This document shows positions 60,111 through 64,000 of a stretch of 64,000 bases of DNA, in pieces. The notes under the pieces are model-generated. The model made no database searches, was not told the origin of the DNA, and saw only the letters and a list, made by a program, of their open reading frames with translations. Every line of letters starts with the position of its first letter. Position 1 is the stretch's first letter. The translations under genes and the position numbers were made by a program. The stretch is from Blasia pusilla (lineage: Eukaryota; Marchantiophyta; Marchantiopsida; Blasiales), in NCBI GenBank assembly GCA_050084515.1, contig CM114275.1:25606001-25670000 (forward strand), written 5' to 3'.

Positions 60111-61350
60111 GAGAGCTTTAGCCTCGAGAGGAAGACAACTTGTTTCTGCAAGAAGAACAACATAAGGAGTTTTGTTTCTTACCTCCAAATCTTATTGTAG
60201 AAAGATCTTTTGCACCCTCTCCACGTGCTCCCAACCTGTCTTCTTACAAGTAGGGCCCCAAACTTGGGTCCCATATAAGACGATAGGGAGAATCGACCTC
60301 CTAAATAAGAACTTTTTAAGATCCCACGATACAAGATGAGCTTTTCTACTCTGATTAAAAAGTGATTATAGAACTTTGTAACCACCTTCTATTCTCTTTT
60401 TAAGGAAAAATGCCTAATTATAGTTATGAGAGAAATCAATGTCTAGATATTTATAACTCTTCATTTGTTCTAATTTTACACATTTGTAAAAGAACGAGAA
60501 CTTGGATCTAGTACCCACCATAATGACTTTAGACTTCTCCATGTTAACCTCCATCTGATTTTTGATACAAACACTTTCCAAAGTGTTGAAGTATTTTTTG
60601 TAAATTAATGGCATTTCGTGCCAATAATATGATATCATATGCATACAATAAAGCTTTGATGACAAAGTCTCCAAGCTTTACACCTTCACTTTCATATTCT
60701 TCCAACCACTTTTTGATAGCATCTATGAAAAATCCAAATAGAGCAGGGGAGAGAGGGCAACCTCGAATGACTCTGATAATACTCAAAATCTCTTGAGTTT
60801 ATCAATCTTTGATCTTGGCTCGAACAGAAAGGTACAATGTGGCCAACGTAGCTAGGAGATTTTGTGGAACTCCAATTGCTTGCAGCGTACCCCATAAGAG
60901 CTTACGAGGTACTGTATCAAAAACTTTATTGAAATCGATGAAACCACAAAACAAAGCTTTCCTATTGCCATTAGATTTCTCCCATAGAACACGTAAGGCC
61001 GGATATGATTGCTTGTGTTGTATGTTGGGTGAAAACCAGTTTGGACTTGTGCTCTCGTTTGGAAAGACTTTGTCCATGCACTTAACTTTTATTTCACCAA
61101 TTTCCCAAACAGCTTGGCAAAAACACTACCCACAATCATAGTGCAATAGTTTGTCACCAAATCCTTCCTTCATGATTTGTGAATAGGAATAATCTCTCTT
61201 AACGACCAAGTAGAAGGAAAACCATAGAGAGCAGCATCACCCAATACTTTGGTGCGGATCGGCCCGATAGAATCTCCTCCCCATTTGAGAAGTTCAACAA
61301 AAAAATCATCCAAATCTTCAAATTTTCCATTTGCTAATTTTCTTTAGTTG
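60110..61350 (-). pseudogene. LINE-type (non-LTR) reverse transcriptase relic
   Basis: Reading leftward: LREIIPIHK and DLVTNYCTMIVGSVFAKLFG, then GFIDFNKVFDTVPRKLLWGT with GVPQNLLATLATLYLSVRAK, then RGCPLSPALFGFFIDAIKKW, then KALLYAYDIILLARN and LQKILQHFGKC. These are the ordered blocks of a LINE reverse transcriptase. The catalytic FxDD motif has become YAYD, losing one Asp. Frameshifts separate the blocks. A last part (60385-60179), with MGPKFGALLVRRQVG, is the downstream region. Confidence 0.85.
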
Positions 61351-61689
61351 AGCCATCACCTGCTTCAGAGAATAATGCTAGCATTATCATTCATTATCAA
61401 TCGGAAGCGTAAGAGAGAGTGAGAACGAGGGAAGGACCTCCTCTATCTACCCTAAAGAAGGAGAAAGAACTTGAGTTTCAAATATAAATGGAGAGTGAAC
61501 AAGATCCTTGAATAATATGTGGTACCAAAAGACATGGTTGGAAAAAATTAGAATTCAAAGACAATGGAGTAAAAAAGAGAGCTAAAATTGCACCAATAAA
61601 TGAAAAAAAATCAAATGGTCTATAGAACGAATGACGCCGAGGTGGAGAGGAACGAGAACAGAGAGGATGAGGAGATCTGTTCCGATAAC

Positions 61690-62390
61690 TGAATTTTCAT
61701 TTTCTGTTACGGAAGTAGGCAGGTAGTCCTGGCTATTGTTCCAGCCGGCAACCGGCAGGAAACCCGCCGGCTTTGCATTAACGGGTGGCGATTCTTGCCG
61801 GCACGTACTTTCTTGGGGTCGCATATGCGACCCCAAGAAAATTCTCACGGGAAGCGGCCTCCATACTCTCTCGCGAAGGTAACCGGCGGCTCGGCCGACT
61901 TCCCGTTTCGCCCAGCGCAGACGAATCGTACCGTCGCGTGTATGGCTCGTGCATAGCGTAGCTTACTTCGGCGGGACCTATGCGGAAAGTCGGCTCCTTC
62001 CCCTAACCTGCGCCGCCCGACATTCCCCCTCTGTGGCCTTTGCGGCTTCCTGACGTGGATAGGCGCTCGCCAATGCCTCGCTCCCCACTGCCGGGCTTCG
62101 CAGCCGGAAGGCCGTTACCGAATACTACCGATCAGCCAGCGGCTCGCGCTTTTCGGATACCGGGGAAGATGGCCCTTGAACTGCGTCATTAAGGACCGGC
62201 GTTTTCCAAGCCAGCCAGTCAAAATCGAGGATTCCCGATCCCCTCAGAGCTTTGGGGGGGAATAGGACGTCAAAACATTTGTCTGGATAGAGGTCCGGCC
62301 AATGGGACCCATCGTCAGGATTTAGCGGGACAACACAACAAGCCGGGTTGGGGAAAAATGTCGGTCGAGTCGCACGCATTCATCTCCGGC
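61690..62390. other. GC-rich island, possibly organelle-derived
   Basis: Composition switches abruptly to GC-rich at about 61690 and back at about 62400. The segment contains GGCAACCGGCAGGAAACCCG-type inverted repeats and a 32-bp palindrome. An open frame on the minus strand (62379-62125) has no recognised domain. The look is that of plant mitochondrial DNA, but no mitochondrial gene was identified. Confidence 0.3.
61809..61840. repeat. Perfect 32-bp palindrome
   Basis: TTTCTTGGGGTCGCAT is followed at once by its exact reverse complement, with no spacer. It can form a 16-bp cruciform or hairpin. Confidence 0.97.
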
Positions 62391-64000
62391 GTCTCTAATC
62401 GACTGTATCTTCTATATAATTAAATAAAACAGGACATGTTCGAGGAAACCTCTTCGAGTGTTGACACCTGTCACCAAGGGTGTGAATTGAATTACTAAGA
62501 GATAATGAAGAAAATTGAGTATAACCCGGCTAGTCTAATTTAGTAGGTTGTTTTGAAAACTCGCTTTAGATTGAAATGCATGCAAAAAAGAAAAATTTGA
62601 TCATTATGGCGACTCATTTTTTTCCCTCCACATGAGTGTGGAAAATCCATGGGAAGAGGATAACATATTCAATAGGAGTCCAAGCATGCGGTTGAATTCT
62701 CTGTGGACAAATAAAGAACTTTCCTAACAGGGCAGGGCGTGTCATTCGGTACCTCGTGAAACACTCCACGGGGTTTCTCATGGTAGTTGGCCCTGGGACG
62801 CTTCCAGAACTTGTTGAGGTGCCCGTCCGCTCAATCATGGGACGTCTAGTGACCCTCTTTGGTTGTAGAAATCTGTTCAGCTCGGGCCGGTGCAAAGCGT
62901 GACCGCCTTCTCCATCGTGTGAAGAACACTAGTTCAGCCTGGACTATCCTTCCTTAAATGAATAACTTTTTCCCACACTAAAATGGATCGGAATGTATTC
63001 TGCAGCGAACACGTGTCAATAAACAATCAGTCCTCCCATAGATACTGTCCGCCACTTCCCGTCACCTTCCACGGGCATAGCAGATGCCACTTCGCTCCCT
63101 AGCATTCACGAGAGAATCTATTTTCTTTTCTTTTCTTTATTAGATCCGAAAACCCCGTAAATGAGAAAACCGTGGAGACCACATGCCGTCGAGAAGAAAA
63201 CGGTGGGCCTTGAAAACCCACACTCGTTGTCGGGCCTGGTCCTTACACGCAGGTGGAACGCGGGTCGTCTGTATCCCTCGAGTCGACGGGGGCGCACGTT
63301 AGAGCACTGAGGGGTTGAGATAACGCTACTCCGACAGGAGGGAGCTGCCGAAGTTAGAGGGACTATATGTTCCGCGATTGGACGGCGCTAGATTTGGAGG
63401 GCACCCGCGATCGGATCGCGCTGGAGTTGTGGCGATGGCATGCATCTGTACGACGGGGGGAGAGCCGGTCAATGAATGAATGAATTCGGAAGACTGGAGT
63501 ACAGCTCGTAACGACTTCCTTTGTCGTCTGCGGGAATGGCTGCGCCGCGAGCTGTAGCCTCTAGCTAGCGAGTGTAATGGAATGCCCGGTCGATCGTAGG
63601 ATTCGTAGCCACGCACGCGCGTGATGCGCTTGGCTGCTCCATCGAGTACGCGCTATGATCGACCCTCCCTCGAGGTCTTAGAGCTTTACGACCCCGCGCA
63701 CACAGACAGACAGACCAACAAGCAAACAGACAGAAAGAAAAGGAGGCCTTCGTTCGAAACGCCCGTCCACGAGCGGAAGGACGGAGGACTGGGAGACGGG
63801 GGGGGACGGGGTGGGACCGTGGGAGAGAGAGGAGTGCACGAGAGAGAGAGAGAGAGAGAGAGGAGTTCTCCTCTCTGCGCCCTGCCGTCGGGCTGCCAGG
63901 CGATCGCTGGGGATTTCGTGGGTTTGTGCCGGGGTTGCTGCGCAGAACTGCGGAGCTCTTTGCAGGGAGAGCGCAATTGGAACGGCGCCGCTGCGTGAGG
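62391..64000 (+). promoter_or_regulatory. GC-rich, promoter-like region of a gene beyond the right edge
   Basis: GC content rises from about 62600 and is high from 63180 to the end. A CAGA-rich tract (63700-63745), G runs and a GA microsatellite (63840-63861) resemble the leaders of the other genes here, especially the monooxygenase. An open frame at 63621-63998 is of biased composition and not called. The orientation is a guess. Confidence 0.3.
63840..63861 (+). repeat. Short (GA)n microsatellite
   Basis: About ten GA units within the GC-rich right end. Confidence 0.9.

Noticed and set aside
62125-62379. Minus-strand frame in the GC-rich island as a mitochondrial gene
   Set aside because: No similarity to any mitochondrial protein I know. 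It is open by composition.
63621-63998. 125-codon open frame at the right end
   Set aside because: Biased composition with GA-repeat-coded Arg-Glu runs. It is more likely the untranslated leader of a gene beyond the edge.

Overview
This window is nuclear DNA of a land plant. Four spliced genes of clearly plant type are present. They have short GT-AG introns, and the predicted exons join in frame across every junction. They are separated by long AT-rich tracts packed with decayed transposable elements. A relic at 8.0-8.8 kb resembles, from memory, a reverse-transcriptase C-terminal domain common in bryophyte and lycophyte genomes. This weakly favours a seedless plant; I cannot name the species.

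Genes: (1) 970-5684 (+), a MYST-family histone acetyltransferase of the ESA1/TIP60/HAM type, 9 exons, 477 aa. (2) 10282-13385 (-), a DUF1640/CCDC90 (MCUR1/Fmp32-like) mitochondrial coiled-coil membrane protein, 8 exons, 272 aa. (3) 33251-36809 (+), a ribonuclease H1 with an N-terminal hybrid-binding domain, 7 exons, about 286 aa, with all four catalytic acids present. (4) 39973-43077 (+), a nitronate monooxygenase (2-nitropropane dioxygenase-like) TIM-barrel flavoprotein, 6 exons, 345 aa. All are housekeeping-type genes and form no operon or shared pathway. A single pectinesterase exon at 49361-49541 stands alone between repeats and looks like a captured fragment.

Repeats by region: 6-9 kb holds a T-rich tract and the RT-associated relic. 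14.6-17.6 kb is AT-rich with a dispersed repeat. 17.6-28 kb is a nested retrotransposon complex: a Ty3/gypsy chromovirus (gag, protease, RT, RNase H, integrase, chromodomain) inserted into an older related element. 28.6-29.4 kb holds a non-autonomous DNA element, and 30.6-31.6 kb a 1001-bp solo LTR with a perfect 5-bp target duplication. 48.8-59 kb holds more copies of the same families, 60.1-61.4 kb a LINE relic (-), and 61.7-62.4 kb a GC-rich island with a 32-bp perfect palindrome. 62.6-64 kb looks like the promoter side of a gene beyond the right edge.

The most interesting observation is structural. The two LTRs of the chromovirus (22565-22915 and 25872-26224) lie in opposite orientation. 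The 5' piece (LTR, primer-binding site, leader) is separated from the body by a block bounded by a (CT)n tract at 17589-17690 and a (GA)n tract of equal length at 25438-25542. Mentally flipping that block restores one continuous element, one continuous host repeat, and a 5-bp target duplication. This implies an inversion of about 7.9 kb between two oppositely oriented microsatellites. The same comparison exposes a decayed open reading frame between the primer-binding site and gag, whose end and stop codon are shared by two copies.
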